Part shown: positions 14,740 through 23,341 of the stretch, in pieces
Layout: the number at the start of each line of letters is the position of its first letter
Numbering within the stretch: the stretch's first letter is position 1
Assembly (NCBI GenBank): GCA_964457935.1
Contig: CAYWFC010000004.1
Location: 1-40,165 of the forward strand
Direction: 5' to 3'
Source: STF1-107 sp964457935
GTDB taxonomy: Bacteria; Bacillota; Clostridia; Christensenellales; UBA1242
Length of the DNA stretch: 40,165 nt
Translations under genes and position numbers: made by a program
Notes under the pieces: generated by a model
Databases searched by the model: none
Told to the model about the DNA's origin: nothing
What the model saw: the letters and a program-made list of their open reading frames with translations, nothing else

Positions 14740-15603
14740 ATGAGCAAATGCAATCAGTGCCCGAGACATTGCGACGTAGACCGGACCAAGCGTTCGGGTT
14801 TTTGCGGTGCGAGCGCGGATATGGAAATATCTAGGATAATGCGCCATTTTTGGGAAGAGCCACTCATAGCGGACAGTCGCGGGAGTGGAGCTATCTTTTT
14901 CACTCACTGCAATCTCCAATGCATATATTGCCAAAATTACGACATCAGCCACGACGCACATGGGCAGACATACTCTCCCAGCGAATTAGCCGAATGTATG
15001 GCAGACCTAGAGCGCCAAGGTGTCGCCAATATCGACCTAGTGACGCCGTCGCATTATGTGGACAAAATCATCCAAGCACTCGATATATATAGACCACACA
15101 TCCCTGTGGTATGGAATACAGGCGGATATGACAGCGTGGACACCATCCGCCGTCTAAAAGGTTATGTAGATATATTTCTGATCGACTTCAAATACTACTC
15201 AGACGACTTGGCACGAGAGTACTCGCATTGCGCGTATTATTTCGACGTATGCACGAGCGCACTGCTAGAGATAGCGCGTGATTACCCCATAGTGATAGAG
15301 GATGGCTTGATGAAAAAAGGTTTCATCATACGTCACCTAGTACTGCCGTCGCACTCAGACGACAGCATACGCATACTAGATTGGATAGCGGAGCACCTAG
15401 GCACAGACACATACATTAGCCTGATGAGCCAGTACACCCCGTACGGCGCTGCTGTCCACCACCCTGTCCTGTCGCGCAAGGTCAAGAATATAGAATACAA
15501 AAAAGTCCTCCTGCACGCACAGAGATTGGGCTTCCACAATGGCTGTTCGCAAGCGCTGTCATCTGCTAGCGAGCGCTTTATTCCTGATTTTCGTGACAAA
15601 TGA
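14740..15603 (+). CDS. Radical SAM protein, PFL-activase-like (PflX type)
   Basis: The 287-residue protein has the radical SAM cluster motif C-x3-C-x2-C at C57, C61 and C64 (T-H-C-N-L-Q-C-I-Y-C). An N-terminal Cys block follows C-x2-C-P-R-x-C and ends in G-F-C-G near residue 22, as in proteins annotated as putative pyruvate formate-lyase activating enzymes (PflX). Downstream motifs V-V-W-N-T-G-G-Y and F-L-I-D-F-K-Y fit this group, as does H-L-V-L-P. No glycyl-radical enzyme is encoded nearby, so the substrate is unknown and the activase label describes homology only. There is no Shine-Dalgarno site and the -10 box lies 6 nt from the ATG. ileS follows after 71 nt from its own promoter. Confidence 0.85.
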   Translation: MSKCNQCPRHCDVDRTKRSGFCGASADMEISRIMRHFWEEPLIADSRGSGAIFFTHCNLQCIYCQNYDISHDAHGQTYSPSELAECMADLERQGVANIDLVTPSHYVDKIIQALDIYRPHIPVVWNTGGYDSVDTIRRLKGYVDIFLIDFKYYSDDLAREYSHCAYYFDVCTSALLEIARDYPIVIEDGLMKKGFIIRHLVLPSHSDDSIRILDWIAEHLGTDTYISLMSQYTPYGAAVHHPVLSRKVKNIEYKKVLLHAQRLGFHNGCSQALSSASERFIPDFRDK

Positions 15604-15615
15604 CTGTCGAATTCA

Positions 15616-15645
15616 TTGACACCAATAGTGAAAATTATATATAAT
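15616..15645 (+). promoter_or_regulatory. Promoter of ileS-comF
   Basis: TTGACA (15616-15621), an 18-nt spacer and TATAAT (15640-15645) lie about 30 nt upstream of the ileS ATG. The leader is too short for a T-box riboswitch. Confidence 0.82.
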
Positions 15646-15674
15646 ATAAAAGATTTTTTTAATACGGAGAGATT

Positions 15675-18600
15675 ATGAAGAAAGAACCAGCAAATTTGAA
15701 TTTAATAGACCTAGAGCATTCTATGCTCGACATTTGGGAAAAGGAGCACCTGGTAGACCAAATCATTGCCAAAAACAAAGGCAATGAGATGTTCAGATTT
15801 TTGGACGGACCTATCACCGCGAATAACCGCGCAGGCATACACCACGTATGGGGCAGGACGCTGAAGGATATCACTATCAAGTACAACGCTCTCAATGGCA
15901 AAGACTGTATGTACCAAAACGGCTTCGACGCGCAAGGCATGTGGGTCGAGGTCAATGTCGAGAAATCTCTGGGGCTAAACGGCAAGCCAGAGATACTGGA
16001 CTATGGCTTGGACAATTTCACTAACAAATGTATGGAGCGCGTGAGATATTACGCCAACGAAATCACCAATCAGAGCAAGCGCGTGGGTCAGTTTATGGAT
16101 TGGGACAATAGTTATTACACCAATTCCGACTCAAATATCACCGCTATATGGGCATTCCTGAAGAAATGTAACGAAAAGGGCTGGATAGTGAAGAAAAACA
16201 GACCTATGGTGTGGTGTCCACGCTGTGGTACCAGCATATCCGACCACGAGATGACCGGATGCTACCACGACGTCACTCATACTGCTATATTTGCTAAACT
16301 ACCTGTCAAAGGCAAAGATTTCAAAATGGTGCTATGGACCACTACTCCATGGACATTGTCCGCCAATGTAGCGCTGGCAGTCAACCCTACCCTTACATAT
16401 GCCCTGGTGCAGACTGAGACTGGCGAGAGATTAGTTTTGGGCAAGGACGCACTGAAAGTGCTCAAAGGCAAATACGAGATAGTAGACGAATTCTTAGGCG
16501 AGAGACTAGTAGGTCTAGAGTACGAGACATGCTTCCCAGAGTTAGCCGAACAGCAATTCACTCACGTCATCGTGCCTTGGGACGAGGTAGATGCTACAGA
16601 GGGCAGTTGCGTAGTGCACATTGCTCCGGGCTGTGGCTCAGAGGACTTTGACCTAGGCAAAGTGCATGGTCTCAAAGAGATATGCCCTATCGATGAGCAA
16701 GGCGTCATGCTAGCCAATACTGGCTTCCTAGCAGGCAAAAAAACTACCGAAGTAGTAGATATGGTGGTATCCAGACTGGATGCCGACGGCAAACTACTCT
16801 ACGCGCACAAATACAAACATAGCTACCCTTATTGCTGGCGTTGCAAGACTGACCTAGTATATAGACTGATCAATACCTGGTATATCAAAATGGACGAACT
16901 CAGACCACAGCTACTCGAGGCTGTCGAGACAGTGAATTTCCGCCCAGAGTTTGCCAAAAAGCGTATGATAGACTGGCTAAACAATATGGGAGATTGGAAT
17001 ATCTCTCGTAGCAGATTTTATGGCTTGCCATTGCCATTCTATATCTGCGACCAGTGCCACAAAGTGCACATCATAGGCAGTATGGACGAATTACGCGAAA
17101 AGGCACTCGACCCTAGCCTAATAGACAAACTACCTAATATCCACCGCCCTTGGATAGACGACATCCAGATACGGTGCGAATGCGGTGGCACTGCCACTCG
17201 TATCCCAGAAGTAGGCGACTGCTGGTTAGACGCCGGCATTACCCCACTCAGCACGAAGAAATATTTCACTGACAGAGAGTTTTTTGAGCGAAATTTCCCT
17301 AACGAATACGTGTGCGAAATGGTGGAGCAAATCAAACTATGGTTCTACTCTACCCTAGTGATGAGTGTAGTGATGACGGGCAAAGCCCCTTACCAAAATC
17401 TACTCACCTACCAGTACGTGCTGGACGAAAACGGCGAAGAATTTCACAAGAGTGGTGGCAATAGCCTAGACGTAGACGACGTAGCAGACAGAGTGAGCGC
17501 TGAGGCTATACGTTACCTGTACGCGGGGGCTAATCCGTCCAACGACATGCGCTTCGGTGTCAATCTTGCCGAAGAAGCACGCAAGAAAATAATAGGCTTC
17601 TGGAATGTATACAGTTTCTTCAATACTTATGCAGTCATAGACCATCTCACTCTGGACAAACTCACTGTAGACACGTCCAAAATGATCAAGATAGACCAGT
17701 GGTTACTCGACCGCACAGATACATTCATCAATGTGTGCAAGACTCAATACGATGACTACAAATATTCCAATGTAGTGAGCGAATTTGAGAGTTTTGTGGA
17801 CGATATATCGAATTTCTACATCAGGTCGAATAGACGACGCTTCTGGAATAACGACGACGCTGACAAAAACAACGCATATTATTGCTTGTACCACGCCATC
17901 AAGGCTATACTGCAAGTCATGAGCCCAATACTACCATTCATCACTGACTATATTTGGCGAAATCTAGTGACCGAAATGGAACGCGACGAAGTGTCGAGTG
18001 TGCATTTGAGCACATTCCCTAGCGCACGCGCTGTAGACAGCGACCTGATAGACGAAGTGGCAAAAATCCGAGAGATTATCTATCTGGCACTCAAACTCCG
18101 CGCCGAGCACAAAATCAAAGTCAGACAGCCTCTGTCTACCCTGTATGTCAAGGCAGAGAAAGACTACGAGAAGGCTTGCAATGATTTCTGCGATATCATC
18201 AGAGAAGAACTCAATATCAAAAATATCGAGATAGTGAGCGACGATACTAAGTTTAATGAGAATATTCTGAAATTAAACTTCAAATCAGCCGGCGCAGTGC
18301 TAAAAGGCAATGTCAATGCTGTCAAGAATATGCTCGAGAGCGCGTCAAAAGAGCAAATGGCGTCTTATCTGGCTTCATACCAAGACGGCTATGTAGATAT
18401 GGGCGAATACGGCAGATTGCCTAGCGACCTATTCACGCTGAATATAGTGCCAAAGACAGAATTCGCTGTGGCTAATATGGGTAACAACCTAGTCGTACTA
18501 GATATCGAACTCACTCCTGACCTGATAGACGAAGGTATATTGCGCGACATCGTCCGCAGTCTCCAACAACTTCGCAAAGATAGCGACTTTTCTATCACAG

Positions 18601-18788
18601 ACAGAGTGCGTCTAGACATCACTACCGAGAGCGCTAGCATAGCACGAGTATTGGAGAAATTCCAGACTAGGATATCCAACGAAGTATTGGTCAAAGAGTT
18701 TACTACCCTGTCTGACTATGACAATATCAAGACTATAGACATAGCAGGCGAAGGCTCTATGACTGTCAAGATAAAAGCTATAAAATAA
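15675..18788 (+). CDS. ileS: Isoleucyl-tRNA synthetase with non-canonical HIGH and KMSKS motifs
   Basis: This class I synthetase charges tRNA-Ile. The length (1037 residues) and the C-terminal extension (DUF5915-like, ending in L-I-D-E-G-I-L-R-D-I-V-R) fit the long, eukaryote-like IleRS type. The HIGH signature reads G-I-H-H-V-W-G at residues 54-60, followed by T-L-K-D. The KMSKS loop reads F-H-K-S-G-G-N near residue 590. This matches a known minor IleRS clade in which HHxWG and HKSxGN replace the usual motifs. The W-C-P-R-C-G-T zinc ribbon near residue 178 and the W-T-T-T-P-W-T-L editing motif near residue 221 are present. A CGGAGAG ribosome site precedes the ATG. It overlaps comF by one base. 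Confidence 0.95.
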   Translation: MKKEPANLNLIDLEHSMLDIWEKEHLVDQIIAKNKGNEMFRFLDGPITANNRAGIHHVWGRTLKDITIKYNALNGKDCMYQNGFDAQGMWVEVNVEKSLGLNGKPEILDYGLDNFTNKCMERVRYYANEITNQSKRVGQFMDWDNSYYTNSDSNITAIWAFLKKCNEKGWIVKKNRPMVWCPRCGTSISDHEMTGCYHDVTHTAIFAKLPVKGKDFKMVLWTTTPWTLSANVALAVNPTLTYALVQTETGERLVLGKDALKVLKGKYEIVDEFLGERLVGLEYETCFPELAEQQFTHVIVPWDEVDATEGSCVVHIAPGCGSEDFDLGKVHGLKEICPIDEQGVMLANTGFLAGKKTTEVVDMVVSRLDADGKLLYAHKYKHSYPYCWRCKTDLVYRLINTWYIKMDELRPQLLEAVETVNFRPEFAKKRMIDWLNNMGDWNISRSRFYGLPLPFYICDQCHKVHIIGSMDELREKALDPSLIDKLPNIHRPWIDDIQIRCECGGTATRIPEVGDCWLDAGITPLSTKKYFTDREFFERNFPNEYVCEMVEQIKLWFYSTLVMSVVMTGKAPYQNLLTYQYVLDENGEEFHKSGGNSLDVDDVADRVSAEAIRYLYAGANPSNDMRFGVNLAEEARKKIIGFWNVYSFFNTYAVIDHLTLDKLTVDTSKMIKIDQWLLDRTDTFINVCKTQYDDYKYSNVVSEFESFVDDISNFYIRSNRRRFWNNDDADKNNAYYCLYHAIKAILQVMSPILPFITDYIWRNLVTEMERDEVSSVHLSTFPSARAVDSDLIDEVAKIREIIYLALKLRAEHKIKVRQPLSTLYVKAEKDYEKACNDFCDIIREELNIKNIEIVSDDTKFNENILKLNFKSAGAVLKGNVNAVKNMLESASKEQMASYLASYQDGYVDMGEYGRLPSDLFTLNIVPKTEFAVANMGNNLVVLDIELTPDLIDEGILRDIVRSLQQLRKDSDFSITDRVRLDITTESASIARVLEKFQTRISNEVLVKEFTTLSDYDNIKTIDIAGEGSMTVKIKAIK

Positions 18789-19516
18789 TGAATTGGCTAC
18801 AAAAGATAAAATCAAAATTAGCAGATGTGATGTACCCAAAGCACATCAAGTGTATATGCTGTGGCAGAGAACTAAATGCCAGAAAGTCAGGCGATATATG
18901 CGATGTGTGCTTCGGTACATCATTTTTGCTAAACCACAATAGGTGCAAGCGCTGTGGGTGCGCTATGCCAGACGACACGACGTCAGTGTGTTTTAATTGC
19001 AAAAAGTCCAATTTCACCTTCACTCAGTGCATCGCGTGCTTCCCGTACAAGGGCAAGATTCGCAGTGCTGTGTACAAATTTAAGTACAAACATCAGAAAT
19101 CGCTCGCTCAGCCATTCGCCGAACTAATGGCTAAAGTATACGCTTCGTCAGACTGGCATATAGACTATGTCACATTTGTGCCATTGCATCCGTCTAGAGA
19201 AAAAACTCGTGGCTATAACCAAGCACGCGAACTGGCTGTGCACTTTAGTGAGATTACGCACATACCTATGCTCGCCACTTGTACCCGAGATAGAGACACG
19301 CCGTCGCAGACTAAGATGAATAGGTCTGAGCGGATACACAATGTGCGTGGCGCATTCGCATTTAATCCTGAGATTGCGCCTGACATAGTGGACAAAAATA
19401 TCCTGATACTAGACGACGTCTACACCACCGGCAGTACAGCCAATGAGATATCCAAACTACTCATCGACCACCACGCCCACAAAACATACGTCATCACTGT
19501 CTGTCATGGCGAATGA
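18788..19516 (+). CDS. comF: ComF-family phosphoribosyltransferase-like protein
   Basis: ComF proteins are linked to DNA uptake and have a phosphoribosyltransferase fold. In this 242-residue protein the N-terminus holds two Cys-pair zinc-finger motifs (C-I-C-C-G, C-D-V-C, C-K-R-C-G-C and C-F-N-C within residues 23-75). The middle has F-P-Y-K-G-K-I-R and K-F-K-Y-K. The C-terminus has R-G-Y-N-Q-A-R-E-L-A and the PRPP-binding I-L-D-D-V-Y-T-T-G-S-T. The ATG overlaps the ileS stop (TAATG), implying translational coupling, and a terminator follows. No other competence genes are in view. Confidence 0.92.
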   Translation: MNWLQKIKSKLADVMYPKHIKCICCGRELNARKSGDICDVCFGTSFLLNHNRCKRCGCAMPDDTTSVCFNCKKSNFTFTQCIACFPYKGKIRSAVYKFKYKHQKSLAQPFAELMAKVYASSDWHIDYVTFVPLHPSREKTRGYNQARELAVHFSEITHIPMLATCTRDRDTPSQTKMNRSERIHNVRGAFAFNPEIAPDIVDKNILILDDVYTTGSTANEISKLLIDHHAHKTYVITVCHGE

Positions 19517-19532
19517 TGAAATCCATCAAAAC

Positions 19533-19590
19533 AAAAAGCGCTTTTCTTAAGTGACCATACGGAATTCACTTCATACAAAAACGCTTTTTT
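19533..19590. terminator. Terminator between comF and the HD-domain gene
   Basis: An outer stem AAAAAGCG/CGCTTTTT (19533-19540 with 19582-19589) encloses an inner stem AAGTGA/TCACTT (19549-19554 with 19566-19571), and a T run follows. It lies 16 nt past comF and may work in both directions for the convergent pair. Confidence 0.7.
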
Positions 19591-19666
19591 ATTTTAATAT
19601 TTACTAATTTGAGAAATTTCTAAAAAATTTTATTATTTTATGGCTATTTTCTAATATTTTCCGTTA

Positions 19667-20317
19667 TTATTTATCGTTATTCTCGTATTTGAGGCTATCT
19701 GTTATCTCAGGGAACACATCAGACATACTACAGCCCATAGCGTTTTCTATGCTCTTTTGCAGAGACAATGCTTGCGTGATGTGGTGCTGAGTGGCGCCAT
19801 GCAGACCTATCTTTTCTATCAAGCCCACCAAGCGTCTATTCAGCCCGATGAGTTTGTCTGTGCACATCAGGTCGCACAGATTGACTATCTTCTCATAAGG
19901 CGAATATTTGTGTTTGGCGAGATAATCCAGCACGAATTTTCTATCCTCGTAATCGTAAGGAATGATTTTGTTCGGTATCATCTGGTCGCCTACCACCAGA
20001 GTGCCCAGCGCCGAGCAATTTGGGTCGCCTAGCACGAAACTATGTGTCAAGCACACGCTAGCATACTCGTCGCCTAGCCCTAGACTGCGCAAATACTTGT
20101 AGCCATTGTATGGGTGCTGTTCTGCCCCGAGATGACAGCCTATATCATGAAATAACCCCAGTACGTAGGCATATTCTCCGTCCAGCCCGCATTTCTTGGC
20201 TATTCGGCTGGCAGTATTCGCTACGCAAAAACTATGCTTGACCTTGTACTCAGGCATCATATGACCGTCTATCCCGCCCAATAATATATCGTTTGCCTCA
20301 TTCGCTGTTATCTTCAT
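19667..20317 (-). CDS. HD-domain phosphohydrolase-like protein
   Basis: The 216-residue protein carries the HD metal-site pattern: H28 (K-V-K-H-S), H57-D58 in G-L-F-H-D-I-G, and later H and D residues (C-L-T-H-S and D-L-M-C-T-D). Such proteins hydrolyse phosphate esters of nucleotides or related compounds, but the substrate cannot be inferred. An N-terminal helical segment precedes the HD core and the last 60 residues are helical. A consensus promoter lies at 20339-20367 and a GGAG site precedes the ATG. It is monocistronic. Confidence 0.85.
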   Translation of the reverse strand: MKITANEANDILLGGIDGHMMPEYKVKHSFCVANTASRIAKKCGLDGEYAYVLGLFHDIGCHLGAEQHPYNGYKYLRSLGLGDEYASVCLTHSFVLGDPNCSALGTLVVGDQMIPNKIIPYDYEDRKFVLDYLAKHKYSPYEKIVNLCDLMCTDKLIGLNRRLVGLIEKIGLHGATQHHITQALSLQKSIENAMGCSMSDVFPEITDSLKYENNDK

Positions 20318-20338
20318 GACTTACTCCTATAGGTCGTC

Positions 20339-20367
20339 AGTATACCACCACGTGTGGCGTCTGTCAA
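20339..20367 (-). promoter_or_regulatory. Promoter of the HD-domain gene
   Basis: On the minus strand TTGACA (20367-20362), a 17-nt spacer and TATACT (20344-20339) give a strong promoter about 20 nt upstream of the start codon. Confidence 0.85.
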
Positions 20368-20419
20368 TAAGTAAATATGATTTTGACATCAAAATATGTG
20401 CCACCCACTATAGGCACAA

Positions 20420-20447
20420 AAAAAGACTGACATATGTCAGTCTTTTT
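20420..20447 (-). terminator. Terminator of rplJ-rplL
   Basis: A perfect inverted repeat centred on CATATG (20420-20433 with 20434-20447) carries A/T runs at its ends and lies 20 nt past the rplL stop codon. Confidence 0.9.
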
Positions 20448-20466
20448 CCTGCATTATAAAGAAATA

Positions 20467-20844
20467 TTATTTCAATTCTACAGTAGCGCCTGCTTCTTTA
20501 AATTTAGCTTCCAATTCTTTAGCTTCATTTGCTGAAACATTCTCTTTGATTGTAGAAGGTGCACTGTCAACCAATGCTTTAGCTTCTGCTAGACCTAAGT
20601 TAGTTGCTTCTCTTACAACTTTGATGACGTTAATCTTGTTAGCGCCTACGTCTTTCAAAATGATATTGAATTCAGATTTTTCTTCAGCTGGAGCAGCTTC
20701 TGCGCCTGCTACTGGAGCGGCTGCCACTGCTACTGGAGCAGCTGCTGATACACCGAATTCTTCTTCCAATAGGTGAACCAAATCACTTACTTCAACGATT
20801 GAAAGAGTTTTGATTTCTTCTACTAATTTGTTCAAATCTGCCAT
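20467..20844 (-). CDS. rplL: Ribosomal protein bL12 (L7/L12)
   Basis: This 125-residue ribosomal stalk protein recruits translation factors. It shows the N-terminal dimerisation helices (L-V-E-E-I-K-T-L-S-I-V-E), an Ala-rich hinge of A-A-A-P-V-A type near residues 35-50, and the C-terminal domain with K-I-N-V-I-K-V-V-R and G-L-A-E-A-K-A-L-V. AGGAGG precedes the ATG. It follows rplJ after 22 nt in the usual order and shares its leader-controlled promoter. Confidence 0.98.
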   Translation of the reverse strand: MADLNKLVEEIKTLSIVEVSDLVHLLEEEFGVSAAAPVAVAAAPVAGAEAAPAEEKSEFNIILKDVGANKINVIKVVREATNLGLAEAKALVDSAPSTIKENVSANEAKELEAKFKEAGATVELK

Positions 20845-20866
20845 TTTAATTTCCTCCTATAAAATG

Positions 20867-21382
20867 TTATTTTGTAGCAATAGCATTCAATGCTACTGCC
20901 AAGCCCTTGATAGGGGCATTGAGCACCGTAACCAAACCAGTGGCTGGTGCGGATAGAACACCAAGTAATTTTGCAACGAGTTGTTCTTTTGATGGAAGGT
21001 CTGCCAAACTCTTAACTTCATCAGCAGTGATGGCTTTGCCATTCAGATAACCTGCTTTGACGTTAAGTTTGCCAATTTCTTTGCTAGTGGCTTTCAATAT
21101 CTTGGCTGGAGCGACTTCATCACTATAGCCGAATGCGATAGCGGTGGTGTCCTGAAGCACATCATCAAGACCTGTGATGTTCAATTCCTTCAAAGCCAAC
21201 GCGAACAATTTGTTTTTGTACACTTTGTAATCTACGTCTGCTTTTCTAAAATCTGCTCTCAACTTTGTATCTTCTGCAACATTGATACCGCGGTAATCTA
21301 CGAAAACCATAGATTTTGCTCTACTGATTTTGTCTTTTATTTCTTCCACCACGAGTTTTTTCTGTTCGAAATTAGCTGACAT
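20867..21382 (-). CDS. rplJ: Ribosomal protein uL10
   Basis: L10 anchors L7/L12 dimers on the 23S rRNA to build the stalk. The 171-residue protein has K-x-x-x-V-E-E-I-K, the A-K-S-M-V-F-V-D-Y-R-G strand, and a D-x-x-x-Y-K-V-Y-K-N segment typical of L10. Its C-terminal helix, which binds L12, is rich in Leu and Ala. AAGGAGG precedes the ATG by a few bases. The 159-nt leader carries an attenuator, the classic site at which L10-L12 represses its own operon. Confidence 0.97.
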   Translation of the reverse strand: MSANFEQKKLVVEEIKDKISRAKSMVFVDYRGINVAEDTKLRADFRKADVDYKVYKNKLFALALKELNITGLDDVLQDTTAIAFGYSDEVAPAKILKATSKEIGKLNVKAGYLNGKAITADEVKSLADLPSKEQLVAKLLGVLSAPATGLVTVLNAPIKGLAVALNAIATK

Positions 21383-21541
21383 ACATCCTCCTTTATAATG
21401 CTATTTGCAAATAAAATACCACCTTGCCTAAGACAAAGCGGTATGAAACAATCAATCCATTCATCTCACCTCGACAAGCGCTAAAAGTCTTACATTCCGA
21501 AGAATACTTGTGGTCTTTGGCAAATACGTATTCAATTTACG
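21383..21541 (-). ncRNA. L10-type autoregulatory leader with attenuator
   Basis: The transcript from the promoter at 21548-21576 has a leader of about 159 nt. Next to rplJ it contains a hairpin (21416-21444), read on the minus strand as ATACC-G-CTTTG paired with CAAGG-T-GGTAT, followed by a T-rich run. Further upstream a GTCGAGGTGAGAT stretch resembles the L10-binding kink-turn region of known L10 leaders. The L10-L12 complex is known to stabilise the terminated form in Bacillota. The full fold was not computed. Confidence 0.75.
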
Positions 21542-21547
21542 TGTGTA

Positions 21548-21576
21548 AAGATACCACATCTCGATATCATTGTCAA
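21548..21576 (-). promoter_or_regulatory. Promoter of rplJ-rplL
   Basis: On the minus strand TTGACA (21576-21571), a 17-nt spacer and TATCTT (21553-21548) form the promoter of the ribosomal stalk operon. Confidence 0.87.
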
Positions 21577-21614
21577 GAGTTTTTACTAATTTTTCAAAAA
21601 ATTTATTGTAAATA

Positions 21615-21643
21615 TTGAATTTTTGTTTTTTATGTGGTATAAA
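21615..21643 (+). promoter_or_regulatory. Promoter giving a leaderless HAD-protein mRNA
   Basis: TTGAAT (21615-21620), a 17-nt spacer and TATAAA (21638-21643) are followed after 7 nt by ATG 21651. The promoter overlaps a longer in-frame reading that starts at 21615. Confidence 0.78.
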
Positions 21644-21650
21644 TATACGT

Positions 21651-22148
21651 ATGAATACATTATTAGAAAACAAAACACCTTTTTATCTATTTGTAGACAT
21701 AGACGGGCTACTCACTGACTGGAATATCTATGACAATTACGACTACGAGTTCGACATCAATGTTCCTGCACCGCATATGAGTATGAAGCCACTATCTTAT
21801 CTCATCAGCGCCCTGCACGAGCACTATGATGTGAAGCTGGTCTGCACCACTATCACCACCATACATGACGATGCCATAGCGTCGTATTATTTGCGCAAAA
21901 ATGGATTAAGATACTACAAACCTATCGAATTCATCACAGTGGGGCTTGACCAGCGCAATCCTGATGCGATATATCGATACATAGACAAATACCATATCAA
22001 AGATTACGCCATTATAGACGATGACATATGCGACAATATGTTTCGCTCGTCTACTATAGTAGTACCTAATCTAGCAGACGGCTTGACATACGAGATGGTA
22101 GATAAATATCTGGAAAATAAATTCGGAAATTCAGAAAATAATCCATAA
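21651..22148 (+). CDS. Small HAD-superfamily phosphatase-like protein
   Basis: The 165-residue protein has a HAD motif I at V-D-I-D-G-L (D16, D18). A T-T-I-T stretch near residue 68 may serve as motif II. A motif IV-like acidic cluster A-I-I-D-D-D-I-C-D-N lies near residues 127-136. The substrate is unknown and the cap domain is minimal. The in-frame ATG at 21615 lies inside the promoter, so the start is set at 21651. There is no Shine-Dalgarno site. The next 264 bp (22149-22412) are very AT-rich with near-repeats and hold no gene. Confidence 0.75.
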   Translation: MNTLLENKTPFYLFVDIDGLLTDWNIYDNYDYEFDINVPAPHMSMKPLSYLISALHEHYDVKLVCTTITTIHDDAIASYYLRKNGLRYYKPIEFITVGLDQRNPDAIYRYIDKYHIKDYAIIDDDICDNMFRSSTIVVPNLADGLTYEMVDKYLENKFGNSENNP

Positions 22149-22412
22149 AAATAATTAAAAATATTAAATAAAAATCATATAAATAAAGATGATTAAAAAT
22201 ATAATAAATACCGCAAAAAATCAAATTAATATAAAAATAAATACTGCAAAAATACTATTATAAAAAATAAATATTTTTTGCCCAGTATTTTCGGGATATT
22301 TTGGATTTTTTATTATTTCTGACAATATTATTCAAATATTTTTAATGATTTTATTTTGAGCATTATTTAATTTTAATTCGTAATATTTTTATTTTCACAA
22401 AAGGGAAAAATT

Positions 22413-23213
22413 ATGCGTCTATGCAATTTCGCTAGTGGGAGCAAAGGCAACTGCACCTACCTAGAGACAGAAGAGACAAAGATACTGATAGACATCGGCA
22501 TACCTGCGGGCAATGTCGAGACTTTTTTGGCAGAGCTCAGCGTCTCTCCCGAAGACATAGACGGCATACTCATATCGCACGAGCACAGCGACCACATCAA
22601 GGGGCTAGCCAGTTTCGTCAAGAAGCACCACACCCCTGTATACGTGCACCACAAAGTGCTAGATTATTTTCGCTTTCAAGTCAATGCCGTCGAGCCATAC
22701 TTGCGCGCGTTCGACACAGATTTTAGTATCAATGACCTGCAGATAAAGTCATTTCACCTATCACACGACAGCAATTATTGCGTAGGCTTTCGGTTCGCCG
22801 AAGGAGACGCTGTGGCTAGCATATTGACCGACTGTGGAGTGATGAATGAGCATGCATTCGCCTGCATCAAAGGTAGCGCGCTAGTGTATCTGGAGAGCAA
22901 TTACGACGAGGAAATGCTATACGCCTGCCCATACCCTACGTGGCTAAAAAAGCGCATATCCGGACCAAACGGTCACCTGTCAAACACAGCCTGCGCCGAA
23001 GTCATAGAACAATTAGTCTACACTGGCACGCGCCAAGTCATACTGTCGCATATTAGCGAAAACTCCAACACCCCACTGCTGGCATACAATACAGCCAAGG
23101 CGTACCTACAATCAAAGAATATCGTCGAAGGGGTGAATGTGCGCATATCAGTCGCCAGCCAATACGAGCGCGACACAGTATTCAAGATAAAGAACACTTT
23201 GCGAGCCGATTAG
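22413..23213 (+). CDS. WalJ/YycJ-type metallo-beta-lactamase-fold hydrolase
   Basis: The 266-residue protein starts with F-A-S-G-S-K-G-N-C-T, typical of YycJ/WalJ. It has the metal motif H56-x-H58-x-D60-H61 (S-H-E-H-S-D-H), a later D-C-G strand with its metal Asp, and a C-terminal S-H-I-S-E-N-S-N motif. WalJ is linked to the WalRK cell-wall system and to coordination of division with replication. No walRK genes are visible here, so the link is by homology only. AAAGGG lies about 6 nt before the ATG. Confidence 0.9.
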   Translation: MRLCNFASGSKGNCTYLETEETKILIDIGIPAGNVETFLAELSVSPEDIDGILISHEHSDHIKGLASFVKKHHTPVYVHHKVLDYFRFQVNAVEPYLRAFDTDFSINDLQIKSFHLSHDSNYCVGFRFAEGDAVASILTDCGVMNEHAFACIKGSALVYLESNYDEEMLYACPYPTWLKKRISGPNGHLSNTACAEVIEQLVYTGTRQVILSHISENSNTPLLAYNTAKAYLQSKNIVEGVNVRISVASQYERDTVFKIKNTLRAD

Positions 23214-23288
23214 ACGGTCATATATGGGATTTTGCTCCTAAACTCACCAAAATAACGTAATATATTCGCTAAAAGGTGGCAAATATAT

Positions 23289-23317
23289 TTTACAAAACGG
23301 CGATATTTTGGTACAAT
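23289..23317 (+). promoter_or_regulatory. Promoter of secA
   Basis: TTTACA (23289-23294), a 17-nt spacer and TACAAT (23312-23317) lie about 25 nt upstream of the secA start, with a TAGGAG ribosome site in between. Confidence 0.85.
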
Positions 23318-23341
23318 ATATGAGTTTTAGGAGTATTTTTT

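Noticed and set aside
15604..15674. Possible T-box riboswitch before ileS (and before glyS)
   Set aside because: The leaders are only about 30 nt long and contain no specifier loop or antiterminator motif.
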